Part shown: positions 25,644 to 35,115 of the stretch, in pieces | Layout of the letters: each line of letters opens with the position of its first letter | Numbering within the stretch: position 1 is the first letter of the stretch | Assembly: GCF_014695395.1 (NCBI RefSeq) | Contig: NZ_JACJOF010000025.1 | Location: forward strand, 124,001-188,000 | DNA: 64,000 nt | Source of the DNA: Nodosilinea sp. FACHB-131 | Lineage (GTDB): Bacteria > Cyanobacteriota > Cyanobacteriia > Phormidesmidales > Phormidesmidaceae | Direction of reading: 5' to 3' | Notes under the pieces: model-generated | Seen by the model: only the letters and a program-made list of their open reading frames with translations | What the model was told of the DNA's origin: nothing | Databases searched by the model: none | Made by a program: the position numbers and the translations under genes

Positions 25644-27503
25644 TTAATCGGGCATCGCTCCGACCTTAAGCAAGCGTGAAAACTGTGAATTGGGGTTGGT
25701 TAAGAGGGCGGCGCGATCGCCGTACTCCACTGCCTGCCCCTGCTCCAAGATCAAGATCTGGTCAGCCCGCTCCACGGTCTTGAGCCGATGGGCGATGATA
25801 ACTCCTGTGCGGTTCACCAACAGCCGATCCACCGCCCGCTCGATTAACTGCTCTGTCAGCGGGTCGAGCCGCGACGAGGCTTCATCTAGCACCACCAGCC
25901 CCGGATCTTTGAGAAACACCCGCGCAAAGGCCAGCAGCTGTGCCTGCCCCGCCGACAGCCCACCGCTGTCGGCCCCCAGTTCTGTATCCAGCCCTTGCGG
26001 TAGCGCTTCCAGCCAGGGCATTAGGCCCAGGTCATCCAGGGTTTGCAGAATGGCGCGATCGTCGATGTGCCCATTAAAAAACGTCAGATTATTGCGCACT
26101 GAAGTCTGAAACAACTGCACATCTTGAGTCACAAACCCCACGTGGTGCGGTAACTCCCGCAGCGGCACCTGAGCAATATCCACCCCCCCCAGGCAGATCT
26201 GCCCCCGCTGAATGTCGTACAGCCGCAGCAGCAGTCGCGCCAGGGTGCTCTTGCCGCTGCCCGTGCGACCCAGCAGGCCGAGGGTTTGACCGGCGGGGAG
26301 GTGGAGGGTGAGGGATTGGAGGGTGGGTGGGTGGATGGGTGGGCGGGTGGATGGGTGGGCGGGTGGTTGAGTAGGCGGGTGGATGGGTGGTTGAGATTTG
26401 TTTGTCTCGTCAGTACTCGTTTTGTCTACGCTCCCACTCGCCCACTCGCCTACGTCTTCGTAACCAAACCACACCTCCTCAAGCTCCACCGATAGCGCAC
26501 CCCTGGGTAAAACTCCTTGACCACCGGGGCTTACCTGAGCCTGGTGCCCCAATAGATTCTGGATGCGCTGGATGCTGGCCTGGGCCTGCTGGAGTTGCTC
26601 TAGCTCTTCGCGGATGCGCTCAATGGGGTCTTGCAGCAGGGTGGCGTAGTAGAACAGCAGGTAGACGGTGCCGATGGTGATGGCGGATTGGCTCCAGAGG
26701 TAGGCACCAATGGCCAGGGCGATCGCATTCCCTATCGTAAACAGCCCCACGGTGCTGCCCCACAGCAGCGTGCTAGTGAAGCGAGCCCGGTGAAATGCCG
26801 CCAGCCACTGTCGCAGAATTTTGTAAAACCGATCCATCACGTAGCCGACAGCCCCGTTAGCGCGGATATCTTCCAGGCCACTGAGGTGCTCGGCCACAAA
26901 GCCGTAAAATTCGGCGCTGATCTGGCGGTAGGTGCCCCAGGGGCCAACGGCCAGGTTTTGCAGGCTACCCAAAACGCCAAAGGCCAACAGGGCAAACAGG
27001 CTCAGGCTCACCCCGGCGCGCCAGTCTTCGCGCCACACCATCAGTAAGACACCGACCACCAGCAGGCCATTGCCCACCACCTGCAACATAAACTGCGAGA
27101 AAAACCGGGAGAGAGCATCCACATCGCCATCGACCCGCTCTACCAGTTCGCCGGGGGTGTGGGCTTTGTGAAAGGCCAGGTCAAGGCCCAGGGCGTGGCG
27201 GGCCAGGTCAAGACGCAGGGTATTTGTAGCGCGCCAGGCAATAGTCTCGCTGAAGTAGGTGGTGGCGATCGCTAGCCCCTGCTGCAAAATTGCGATCGCC
27301 ATAAACATCGCCGCTGCCAACACCAGCGATCGCTGTTGCCCACCCGCGATCGCCGTATCGATGAAGTAGCGCAAAATCTGAGGGTTCAGCAGCTGTAAGC
27401 CAATCCCCCCCAGCAGGGCGATCGCCAACCCCCAAAACCGCTTTCGCTGCGGTTTCAGATAAGTCGCCAAAATCGCTTGATACCCCTGTGCTGCTGCCCC
27501 CAT
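25644..27503 (-). CDS. ABC exporter, fused permease and ATPase
   Basis: A 619-residue half-transporter. The ATG at 27501-27503 is chosen; the frame continues seven codons up only to a TTG. Six membrane segments fill residues 1-310. The ATPase domain has Walker A GRTGSGKST near 416, the altered signature LSAGQAQLLAFARV and Walker B LVVLDEASSRLD. An octamer-armed element adds about 50 residues (from GEWASGSVDK to PPIHPPTLQ) in the loop just before the first ATPase strands, without breaking the frame. Placed upstream of the AraC-receptor-binding protein cassette, it may export a siderophore; this is inference. Confidence 0.85.
   Translation of the reverse strand: MGAAAQGYQAILATYLKPQRKRFWGLAIALLGGIGLQLLNPQILRYFIDTAIAGGQQRSLVLAAAMFMAIAILQQGLAIATTYFSETIAWRATNTLRLDLARHALGLDLAFHKAHTPGELVERVDGDVDALSRFFSQFMLQVVGNGLLVVGVLLMVWREDWRAGVSLSLFALLAFGVLGSLQNLAVGPWGTYRQISAEFYGFVAEHLSGLEDIRANGAVGYVMDRFYKILRQWLAAFHRARFTSTLLWGSTVGLFTIGNAIALAIGAYLWSQSAITIGTVYLLFYYATLLQDPIERIREELEQLQQAQASIQRIQNLLGHQAQVSPGGQGVLPRGALSVELEEVWFGYEDVGEWASGSVDKTSTDETNKSQPPIHPPTQPPAHPSTRPPIHPPTLQSLTLHLPAGQTLGLLGRTGSGKSTLARLLLRLYDIQRGQICLGGVDIAQVPLRELPHHVGFVTQDVQLFQTSVRNNLTFFNGHIDDRAILQTLDDLGLMPWLEALPQGLDTELGADSGGLSAGQAQLLAFARVFLKDPGLVVLDEASSRLDPLTEQLIERAVDRLLVNRTGVIIAHRLKTVERADQILILEQGQAVEYGDRAALLTNPNSQFSRLLKVGAMPD
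26296..26454. repeat. Octamer-armed inverted element, copy 3 (inside the ABC exporter gene)
   Basis: G-rich arm (about 26296-26395; GGGTGGATGGGTGGGCGGGT) and C-rich arm (about 26431-26454; CCACTCGCCCACTCGCC) around a unique spacer of about 35 bases. On the coding strand it reads VGEW-type, spacer, then PIHPPT-type peptides. Confidence 0.85.
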
Positions 27504-27559
27504 AGCGAGCCTACCCCGCAAGAACCCAGCCCACAGCTTACCGACTCACCCGCCCTAAA

Positions 27560-27577
27560 ATGATTCCTAAACGGAGT
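27560..27577. promoter_or_regulatory. 18-bp motif shared with the first receptor upstream region
   Basis: ATGATTCCTAAACGGAGT; see 10277-10294, 16 of 18 identical. It lies about 57 bases upstream of the exporter start. GGGAATCGTTTAG follows shortly after and can pair partly with it. Confidence 0.35.
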
Positions 27578-27872
27578 ATCTTGACTCCCAACGGGAATCG
27601 TTTAGCCCTCCAAGAACAGGGGTAGGATCTCTCCATACCAGCAAAAAACTCCAGCAGTGCCTAAGCCAACTGCTCTGGAGCATCCTGCTGTATCCGTGAC
27701 AAGCTCTTGCAGTCGCCTGAGACAAATGTTTTGGGGTGTTCCTCTTCTCTTACTGTGGGCCATTCCAGCGGGACTATGGGCTGCTGCAGCTGGATGGATT
27801 ACAGAACTAAAGAGTGGGACTCGGTTATTGCAGTCCCACTAGAAATATTGCAGTCTCATTTTCTGAAAGGTG

Positions 27873-27957
27873 TGCCAGGAGGCGGGCTTGAACCACCGAC
27901 ACGAGGATTGTCAGTTCTCAACAGATGCTTGCTAGTCAGGTGTTTCAAGCCCCTGGT
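27873..27957 (-). pseudogene. tRNA-like sequence, probably a degraded tRNA
   Basis: On the minus strand the 3' part folds as a tRNA: T-stem GGTGG/CCGCC around the loop TTCAAGC, acceptor strand TCCTGGC pairing at six of seven positions with ACCAGGG 85 bases upstream. A helix GAGAA/TCCTC holds a CTGACAA loop that would give anticodon GAC. The D-arm region is too long and irregular for a normal tRNA. I read this as a remnant, perhaps an old integration site. No CCA is encoded. Confidence 0.4.
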
Positions 27958-28222
27958 GATGCCTTGCCCCCAACTTTTGAAAATATGGGTTGTTTCAGCT
28001 GTAGATAGACAAGTTTAGGTGTGGCCTACATTTGGCAAACAAAAATCCGCTTCTAAAACTGCCTTGAGCTGCCCATCTCCAGAACTAGCAAAAGGCTTTG
28101 GGGTTCAGTCAATAGATGGACCACTTAGAAAAGCAAAACCGCCAAGAAAAACCATGTCTCTCAATCCCATGCTAAATCCGCTCTTCTCATTTCGTTTTTG
28201 TCCTTGTAGAAGAGCAACCACT
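27958..28222. other. Gene-free stretch
   Basis: Open frames here show no recognisable motif, and one merely translates the tRNA-like sequence. The region 27504-28280 as a whole has no supported protein gene. Confidence 0.4.
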
Positions 28223-28262
28223 CCCTTGGCCAGAGATGCAGACGCATTTCTCCGGCCAAGGG
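28223..28262 (-). terminator. Strong hairpin after the trypsin-like protease gene
   Basis: CCCTTGGCC (28223-28231) and GGCCAAGGG (28254-28262) pair perfectly, and the inner GATGC/GCATT extends the stem. It begins about 20 bases after the stop of the minus-strand protease gene. No run of T follows on that strand, so factor-independent termination is uncertain. Confidence 0.45.
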
Positions 28263-28280
28263 TAATTGCTGATAGCGCCA

Positions 28281-29684
28281 TCAGTGGGTGGTGAGCCTAG
28301 GCAGCTTCACAACGCCCCGGCGCAGAGCTACAACTGTGCCCCCCGACAACAGCAGTAGGGCAACTCCACCAATGCCTAGGGTGCTAAGCGATGCCCCCGA
28401 TGAATCATTGTTGAGGGCCGCCTGGGATTTGCTTAGGTAGTCCTGCACGTAGGGGTAGCTGGGGTTGAGCTCGCTGACCTGGCGAAAGCTGGCCAGGGCG
28501 CGCTTAAACTGACCCCGCTCAAACTGGGTCACTGCCGTTTGGTAGAGCTGAGAAACGCCGCTGGGGGCAGGCTCGACGTTGGCCTGGGCCAAAAACTCGT
28601 TGACGACGCCCATGGGAATGACGAAGTTTGCCCCCTGCACCTGACTGCCCGTGGTAGGGTCAACTTTAGCAAAGGTGGCAATGCCGATCGCCTCACCCGC
28701 CTCGTTGAACACTGGCCCACCACTGTTGCCGCTGCTCATGGCGGCATCGGTTTGCAAAATATCCCAGCCGTCAGCCATGGTTTTGCGGGCGCTGACCAGC
28801 CCAGCGGTGAGGGAGGCCTCGACCGCTTCTTGCTCGTCGATTACACCTGCGCCGGGGTAGCCAAGAATGAACATGCGATCGCCTGCCGCCAGCGCTTTAT
28901 CGTCTCCCAAGGCCACAGTGGGCATGTGGGTGGCCTCAATTTTGAGAATCGCCACGTCTTTACCGGGGGCAGGTTCGCCAATGGCTTTGACGGTGGCTTT
29001 TTGGCCCTGCTCAACGATTTGGTCGCGGGCGGTAGCCCCCATCGCCGCATAGATTTTGGTATCTATAGCATCAAGCGACATGTGGTGGGCGAAGTATTTG
29101 GCGTGGGCTTGCAGGCAAAGCTGCACAAACTCCTGGGTGCCCATCAGCGCCCCAATCGCCTCCTTGTAATAGCCGTCGCCCAGTTCATTCCACAGCGATT
29201 TGCAGCTAGAGACAGCGACTTCCTCCAGGGCGCTGTCGGCCAGCATTCCCTTAATGTCGTCTTGCTCTGAGGAGACCACGTGGGCATTGGTGACCAGGTA
29301 GCCATCTTCGGTGACCGCCAGGGCCGAGCCGGTGGTGCTGACTTCGGCCTGCTCTTGCACCCGCGTTGAGATCGGGGTGAAATAGGCCAGGGGGTCAGCT
29401 AACACCGTTTGAATGATGGCGACAAACACCTGCTGCTCAGAGGTATATTCGCCGCTGGCCGCTTTTTTGCCCAAAGCCTGAGCGAGCTGGGCCATTTTGT
29501 CATCGTTGAGGTCGTAGTCGGGTACCGAAAATTCGGCATTGTGAACAGTTTGAATGATCAGGGTGCCGGGCTTGTTTTGCTCGGCCAGCTGGCTGGGACT
29601 GAGGGCGGTGGTTTTGCCGCAGCCGGTGAGGGCAACGGTGAGCAGGCTAGCGGCGATCGCCACGGACTTGAAGAAGCGTGTCAT
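28281..29684 (-). CDS. Lipoprotein trypsin-like serine protease (HtrA-like) with TPR-like tail
   Basis: A 467-residue protein starting at the ATG at 29682-29684, which has AAGGA upstream. A lipobox LTGC with Cys22 anchors it to a membrane. The protease domain has the full triad: His near 133 (VTNAHVVS), Asp near 243 (GKDVAILKIE) and Ser near 320 (SSGNSGGPVF). No PDZ domain is seen; instead a helical repeat-like stretch (FERGQFKRALASFRQVSELN) and a C-terminal membrane segment follow. It lies 119 bases after the TPR-CHAT gene with its own copy of the shared promoter-like motif, suggesting co-regulation. Confidence 0.88.
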   Translation of the reverse strand: MTRFFKSVAIAASLLTVALTGCGKTTALSPSQLAEQNKPGTLIIQTVHNAEFSVPDYDLNDDKMAQLAQALGKKAASGEYTSEQQVFVAIIQTVLADPLAYFTPISTRVQEQAEVSTTGSALAVTEDGYLVTNAHVVSSEQDDIKGMLADSALEEVAVSSCKSLWNELGDGYYKEAIGALMGTQEFVQLCLQAHAKYFAHHMSLDAIDTKIYAAMGATARDQIVEQGQKATVKAIGEPAPGKDVAILKIEATHMPTVALGDDKALAAGDRMFILGYPGAGVIDEQEAVEASLTAGLVSARKTMADGWDILQTDAAMSSGNSGGPVFNEAGEAIGIATFAKVDPTTGSQVQGANFVIPMGVVNEFLAQANVEPAPSGVSQLYQTAVTQFERGQFKRALASFRQVSELNPSYPYVQDYLSKSQAALNNDSSGASLSTLGIGGVALLLLSGGTVVALRRGVVKLPRLTTH

Positions 29685-29751
29685 GGGAGTATTCCTTTTA
29701 GGGTTAAAAGACTGGGGGCAGAGATGCCGAAGGCGGTAGCGTTCACAAGAA

Positions 29752-29779
29752 TGTATGTCTGGGCGGGGCAAGGTTATGC
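29752..29779 (-). promoter_or_regulatory. Shared bipartite promoter-like motif, copy 6
   Basis: On the minus strand GCATAAC begins at 29779 and CAGACATA begins 18 bases later. The upstream box is the weakest of the six, but box-to-box distance and CAGACATA are exact. It lies about 70 bases upstream of the protease start, inside the gap after the TPR-CHAT gene. Confidence 0.45.
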
Positions 29780-29803
29780 AAACTGTGGGGAGCGGGCTTG
29801 GGG

Positions 29804-32800
29804 CTACAGCCCATTGCCGATGAGAATGAACGGTGCCCAATAGTAAGGATGGCTGAGGTTATCGCTGACGGCCCTGGGTAGGCCGCTCTGGGCGGTAACG
29901 AGGGTGATATCAGCGCGATCGCCCGCCCCAGCAATCGTAAAATCGCCGTCGATCAGCGCCTGCTGGGCAAGCTGTAGGGCTTCGGCTTTGGTGTAGCCCG
30001 CCTGCAACCCGGCGTAGAAGGCATTCATCAACACCTGGGTGCCACCATCGCTGACCTGCCAGAGGGAGGCGATCGCCGCCTTGGCTCCGGCAGTCTGCAT
30101 CTGGTAGCCAAAGCCCAAAATCTCGACTCCGCTACCCAACTGGGCTTCCCCGACAGCGGTTTCGCAGGCGCTCAGCACCACCAGATCGGCATCCAAATTC
30201 CAGGCCTGCATGTCGCGTAGAGAAACCGAGCCGCCGTCGCCCGTAACAATAAACGACTCGCTGCCCTGACCCTGCAAAAACTTGGCGTGGGTAGCCAAAT
30301 GCACAATGGGAAACCGACCCATGAGAGAACGCAGATCCCCAGCGCTAAAGGCCTCGTTCAGCCGCAGCTCGGTATTAGGAATTTGCGCCGCCAGGGTTTC
30401 GACTTCGACCCCGGCATTGGGTAGGTCAGCAAAGCGGTAGCCGTTAATATTCTCAAAGCTGCACTGCACGCAGGCAGCGGCGAGCAGCTCCAGGTTGTCG
30501 GGTTGGTAGGTGGGTCGAGCCGTAAAATCGATCAGCGAAGCGGCGGTGATGTGGCTAACGGCAAAGCGCTCGGCCAACCACTGGTCGCCATCGTGCAGCG
30601 CCGCCAGCGGAATGTAGCGCAGCGCGCCATCGGGGGCGTAGATAATGGTTTCGGCATTGACCGCCGCCAGGTCGTCTTCAATATCAGCGATCAGCCATCG
30701 ATAGAGCTGCTGGGCAGCGGGTTGGGCATCAAGACTCGGATCTTTGAGCGCCTGTCCCAGCTCGATAATGGCGCGGTTTAGCTCGGCAGATTCAACGGGC
30801 ACAGGCCGCCGGATAGGAGCACCGTAGGGGGTAATTAGCACCAGCTCCAGGCGATCGGGCAAGATCAGCGGATAGAGCAGCACGGCGTTGGTATCGAGAC
30901 TATCCAAGCTGTTTTGTAGCTGGTTAAAGTGGCTCAGCTCAATGTTTTGGCCATCGGTGCTGGTGCGGAGCTGGGCGATCGCCGCTCGTACATCGTCGCG
31001 ATCGCGAAAGTCTTGAAAGACGCTGCGCAGCTCATCCTGACGGGCCAGCAGCTCGTCGCGCCGCTGGGTTTCTGCCGCCGTCAGGGAGTCTTTTGCCTCC
31101 AGCGTGGCCAGCTCTGCCCCTTCGGCAATGGTTTGGTTGTAGAGGTCGAGAATGCGCTGCTCGGGTTCCCACAGGTCTACTCCGGTGGCGGTTTGCTCGG
31201 TGCTGCGCACGTTGTGCAGGTAGTCGTCTAGCTCTTGCACCCGCAGCAGGTCGAGCACTCGCTGGGCCTCTAGCACGCGGTTTCGCAGCAGCAGCAGGTC
31301 GGCCAGGGTGCGGTAGGTGTCGGCCACGCTGTCGGTGTACGACTGTTGCAGGTCGGCGGGCAGAGTGCCCAGGTTGGCGCGAATGCCCTCGGTAATGTTG
31401 ACCGACTGTTTGTAGAAGGCGATCGCCATCTCGGGCTGGTTCTGGGCGGCCAAAAGCTCACCCAAACTAGCCAATGTCTGTGCCTCGATCGCCGGTTCAT
31501 TGATCTGTCGCTGAATGGTAAGCGCTTGCTGAAAAGCCGCTAACGCCTCATCCTGTTGCCCCTGCTTGCCGTAGACAACGCCTAGCCCACGCAGAATGCT
31601 AGATTCGGCCAGCCGAAAGCCAGTCTGACGGGCCAGCACTAAGGCTTGCTGATAGGTGTCGATCGCGCGATCGGGCTGTCCCTGGCGATCGTAGGTACGG
31701 CCCAGGGCATCTAAAAAAGCCGCTTCGGTGTTGACTTCGCCAACTTCACGGGCTATGGCTAGACCCTGCTCGTAGAGTGACTGAGCCTGGGAAAGCTGGC
31801 CTTGATTGAGGTGAGTTCTAGCCAGGTTGCCCAGAGCCAAAGCTTCGTTTGAGCGCTGACCCACCGCGCGGCTGAGATCTAGCGCCTGCTGATGAAACTC
31901 GCGAGCTTTGTCGTACTGACCCAGGGAATGATACACGCGCCCTAGTCCAATTAGGCCGCTGATTTCGCTCGATCGCGCCCCTATTTCTCGATAGATAGCG
32001 AGTGACTGCTGCTTTAGCTCAAGCGAGCGGGTGTAGTTGCCTTGGCCCGAGTAGATGTCGGCCATGTTGCCCAGCACGGTGGCTTCGGATAGGCGATCGC
32101 CTGATGATTGAGCGATCGCTAGAGCCTGCTCCAGTTTTTCTAACCCTTCCGCACTGAGCCCTTGATCAGAATCCAAGACAGCAAGATTGTTGAGGCTAGT
32201 CGTCAGGTCTAGTCCTAACTTTTGGTTAATAGCTAAGGCTTGCTCATAGACATCACGAGCTTCGTCTACTCTGCCTTGGGCACTGTAAACCACGCCAAGG
32301 TTGCCCAACACCGTTGATACCGAATACGGACTATCGATTGCTTGAGCTAATTGCAGGCTGCGCTGATACACCTCTAGAGCTTGAGGATATTGCCCCTGCT
32401 CGCTGTAGGCGTGTCCCAAATTATTCAGGGCAGCAACTTGATTAGGGCGGGTATCGGTAGCCAAACCAATCTCTAAAGCCCTCTCATAGGCAGCGATGGC
32501 TTCAGCATGTTGGCCCATTTCCTGATAGACGCCGCCGATGTTAAGCCGTAGCGAAGTTTCTAACTCAAGTTCTTTGTACTCTTGGGCAAAAGCCAATCCC
32601 TGATTGTATGCAGCGATGGCCTCTGGATAGCGCCCCAAAGTTCGATAATGAGATACCTGGTTGCCTAGGCCCACCGCCATGCCATAGCGGTAGGTGCTTA
32701 GGCACTGCTGCCGAATAACGGTACCTACGCTAGTTGGATATTCACTACAGAACTGTGCGAAGCTCTCGACACTGTTGCTTTGCAGGGCATCAATTGCCTC

Positions 32801-34825
32801 TTTCTGCCGGTCGATCGCCTGCTGCTGGGTCTCTAACGCCTGCCGATAGTTGCCCTGATCTGAATAGACGGTGGCAATGTTATTGAGCAGAGAAATTTCG
32901 GTATCAACGTCGCCGAGAGATTGCGCGATCGGCAATGCCTGGTGATAATTGTCTAGCACCGCCGGGTACTGGCTCAGATTATGGTAAGCCTGCCCCAGCT
33001 TAGTAAGAGCATTCAGGTTGGCGGCGGCATCGTCAGGCAGCTTTTCGGTAGCGATCGCCATAATGCGCTGGGCCACAGCTAGCGCCTGATCATAATCGCC
33101 CAAGTATGCGTGGTTACTCGACTCCAGGCTCAACGCCGACATTTGCCGAACGGGGTCATTGAGCTGTTCTGCAAGTTGCCCGGCCCCTTGAAAGGCCGTA
33201 ATCGCCTCGGCATACTGACCATTGTTGTAATGAGCCAGCCCAAGCTGCATGAGTGCGCCCTGGTGCTGGGCAAGATATTCAGCTTCGGGCATGCGATCGC
33301 GGTAAGTGTCCAAAATTTCAAGTGATTGCCGATGGGCTGTGATCGCCTCAGAAAACTGGCGCAGCTGGTCAAAGGCAAGGCCTTGGGTGGAATAAACAAC
33401 GTGGGCAGAGGTGACCAAGGAGCCAGTGAGGTCTAGGTTAAACTCTGCGACCTTTGCCAGGTTAAGAGCCTGCTGGTAGGGTGCGATCGCCTGCTGGGCA
33501 GTAGCCACCGACGCTGAGTAAGCTTCCTCGGCGTAGAGGCGCTGAGCTTGGCCGAGATAAGCGGAACCCACACCCCAAAAACCAAAGGCTTCCTGGGTGA
33601 CGTTGTTGACCTGCTGAGCGCGATCAATCTGCCGCTGAAAGTATGACCTAGCCTGTTCGTAGTCCCGCAGAGTTTCGTAGGTGTAGCCAATTGTGTTCAG
33701 CAGGCTAAGCTCACCGACAGCATTTCCCTCAGTCTGAAACAGGGCCAGCGCCTGCTGATGGGCCTCTAGGGCCTGGGGATACTGCTGCTGCCGTTTGTAA
33801 GTATTACCAATGTCAGACAATCTCCAGGCTTGGGCCTCGCGGTTGTCCAGGCTGGTGTAGAGATCGAGGGCCTGCTGATAGGCCACTCGCGCCTCGTCGT
33901 AATTTTCTTGGGCGTAGTGCAGATGGCCGATGCGGGTGTAGCCGTCAGCCACCGCCGCAGAAATGTCGAGGGCCTGTACGGCGGCCAGGGCGGATTCGTA
34001 GTTGGCGATCGCCTCGGTAAAGTCGCCCCGCTCTTTTTGCAGATCGCCCAAAAACTTCAGCGCTAGGCTCTCGAGTGAGCGATTGCCCAGAATGCGGGCC
34101 AGATCCAGGGCCTGCTGTAGCGAGACCACCGCTGTTTCATAGTCACCCTGCTGCCCCTGGGCATATCCCAGCCAGGCCAAAATTACGCTGCGTCGATACT
34201 GTTGGCGCTGCTCTAGGGCGGGTTCAACCGGGGCGCTGAGAATGGCGATCGCCTGCTGTATCGTGGCCAAACCCTGGGCCGCATCGCCCTGCTTGGTTTG
34301 ACCAATGCCGATCAGGCCCAGCGTCCAGCCTTCTCCCGACTGGTCTTGCACCGCCTGGCGCAGCGTCAGCGCCTGTTGCAGGTTGGCAATGCCCTCGTCG
34401 TACTGACCCAGATTGAGCTGGGCATCTCCAATAGCGTGGAGGGCGGCGGCTTCACCAGCGCGATCGGCCAGAGCTTGGTAAATTTCTAGAGCTTGTTGAG
34501 CGGCCTCTAGCTGGTCTTCAAACTGCCACGACCAGAGGTACGATTCTGACAACCCCAAGAGAGCGGCGGCGGCACCCGAGCGGTTGCTGGTCTGCTGACA
34601 CTGCACTAGGGTGAGCTGAAATGATGCGATCGCGCCTTGAAGCTGACTGCTATAGAGCTGCTGATAGCCCTCAGCCATCAGCTGGTCGACCATGGCGATC
34701 GACTCCACCGAGGCGGGCTGTTCTGCCAGTGAAATGGGGGGTTGGGCTGCTGCGGGTAGGGTGGGCGCGATCGTAGCTAGCAGCCAGGAAGAAGCCAATA
34801 GACCAAACAAATATGTACGGTGCAT
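29804..34825 (-). CDS. Exported TPR-CHAT protein (caspase-fold protease with long TPR array)
   Basis: A 1673-residue protein. Residues 1-27 are a signal peptide ending in PAAAQ, preceded by AGGAT as ribosome binding site. About 30 tetratricopeptide-like repeats (A.Y..AL, often followed by TLLNNIG-like pieces) fill residues 40-1230. A linker leads to a CHAT domain with the His/Cys pair of the caspase fold: VHLATHAKF (His near 1510) and VVLSACETAVGE (Cys near 1551), then LGFGYQMQTAGAKAAIASLWQ. CHAT proteins are proteases related to caspases and separase, here probably outside the cytoplasm, with the TPR array binding a partner. The trypsin-like protease gene follows. Confidence 0.9.
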   Translation of the reverse strand: MHRTYLFGLLASSWLLATIAPTLPAAAQPPISLAEQPASVESIAMVDQLMAEGYQQLYSSQLQGAIASFQLTLVQCQQTSNRSGAAAALLGLSESYLWSWQFEDQLEAAQQALEIYQALADRAGEAAALHAIGDAQLNLGQYDEGIANLQQALTLRQAVQDQSGEGWTLGLIGIGQTKQGDAAQGLATIQQAIAILSAPVEPALEQRQQYRRSVILAWLGYAQGQQGDYETAVVSLQQALDLARILGNRSLESLALKFLGDLQKERGDFTEAIANYESALAAVQALDISAAVADGYTRIGHLHYAQENYDEARVAYQQALDLYTSLDNREAQAWRLSDIGNTYKRQQQYPQALEAHQQALALFQTEGNAVGELSLLNTIGYTYETLRDYEQARSYFQRQIDRAQQVNNVTQEAFGFWGVGSAYLGQAQRLYAEEAYSASVATAQQAIAPYQQALNLAKVAEFNLDLTGSLVTSAHVVYSTQGLAFDQLRQFSEAITAHRQSLEILDTYRDRMPEAEYLAQHQGALMQLGLAHYNNGQYAEAITAFQGAGQLAEQLNDPVRQMSALSLESSNHAYLGDYDQALAVAQRIMAIATEKLPDDAAANLNALTKLGQAYHNLSQYPAVLDNYHQALPIAQSLGDVDTEISLLNNIATVYSDQGNYRQALETQQQAIDRQKEAIDALQSNSVESFAQFCSEYPTSVGTVIRQQCLSTYRYGMAVGLGNQVSHYRTLGRYPEAIAAYNQGLAFAQEYKELELETSLRLNIGGVYQEMGQHAEAIAAYERALEIGLATDTRPNQVAALNNLGHAYSEQGQYPQALEVYQRSLQLAQAIDSPYSVSTVLGNLGVVYSAQGRVDEARDVYEQALAINQKLGLDLTTSLNNLAVLDSDQGLSAEGLEKLEQALAIAQSSGDRLSEATVLGNMADIYSGQGNYTRSLELKQQSLAIYREIGARSSEISGLIGLGRVYHSLGQYDKAREFHQQALDLSRAVGQRSNEALALGNLARTHLNQGQLSQAQSLYEQGLAIAREVGEVNTEAAFLDALGRTYDRQGQPDRAIDTYQQALVLARQTGFRLAESSILRGLGVVYGKQGQQDEALAAFQQALTIQRQINEPAIEAQTLASLGELLAAQNQPEMAIAFYKQSVNITEGIRANLGTLPADLQQSYTDSVADTYRTLADLLLLRNRVLEAQRVLDLLRVQELDDYLHNVRSTEQTATGVDLWEPEQRILDLYNQTIAEGAELATLEAKDSLTAAETQRRDELLARQDELRSVFQDFRDRDDVRAAIAQLRTSTDGQNIELSHFNQLQNSLDSLDTNAVLLYPLILPDRLELVLITPYGAPIRRPVPVESAELNRAIIELGQALKDPSLDAQPAAQQLYRWLIADIEDDLAAVNAETIIYAPDGALRYIPLAALHDGDQWLAERFAVSHITAASLIDFTARPTYQPDNLELLAAACVQCSFENINGYRFADLPNAGVEVETLAAQIPNTELRLNEAFSAGDLRSLMGRFPIVHLATHAKFLQGQGSESFIVTGDGGSVSLRDMQAWNLDADLVVLSACETAVGEAQLGSGVEILGFGYQMQTAGAKAAIASLWQVSDGGTQVLMNAFYAGLQAGYTKAEALQLAQQALIDGDFTIAGAGDRADITLVTAQSGLPRAVSDNLSHPYYWAPFILIGNGL

Positions 34826-34853
34826 GGGTTAAATCCTGAAAGTAGCTAGAGCA

Positions 34854-34881
34854 TATAGGTCTGGCCAAAGTGAACTTATTC
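34854..34881 (-). promoter_or_regulatory. Shared bipartite promoter-like motif, copy 5
   Basis: On the minus strand GAATAAGTTCAC begins at 34881 and CAGACCTATA begins 18 bases later. The end of CAGAC lies 34 bases upstream of the TPR-CHAT start codon. Confidence 0.6.
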
Positions 34882-35115
34882 ACTTTTGTGCCACGCTGCT
34901 TGCACAGCCCTGCAGAGTAAGCGGGCAGACGAATGAACAAGTTGTCTAGATAGTGGTAGGTGTTGCTTTGGCCAACGCGATCGCCAGCAGTTTGATCGTC
35001 GTTGAGAGCAGCTACAAAGCTTTGTTGATCGGCTTCCCAAGAACTGGCTCCCTAGTTCGCACCAACAGCAAGAGCCGTTAGGATTGAGCTATCGCTTTGT
35101 GTTCAGAGGATGGCT

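Noticed and set aside
27707-28018. 103-codon frame containing GGGLEPPTRGLSV
   Set aside because: This peptide is the familiar false translation of a tRNA 3' half; it overlaps the tRNA-like remnant.
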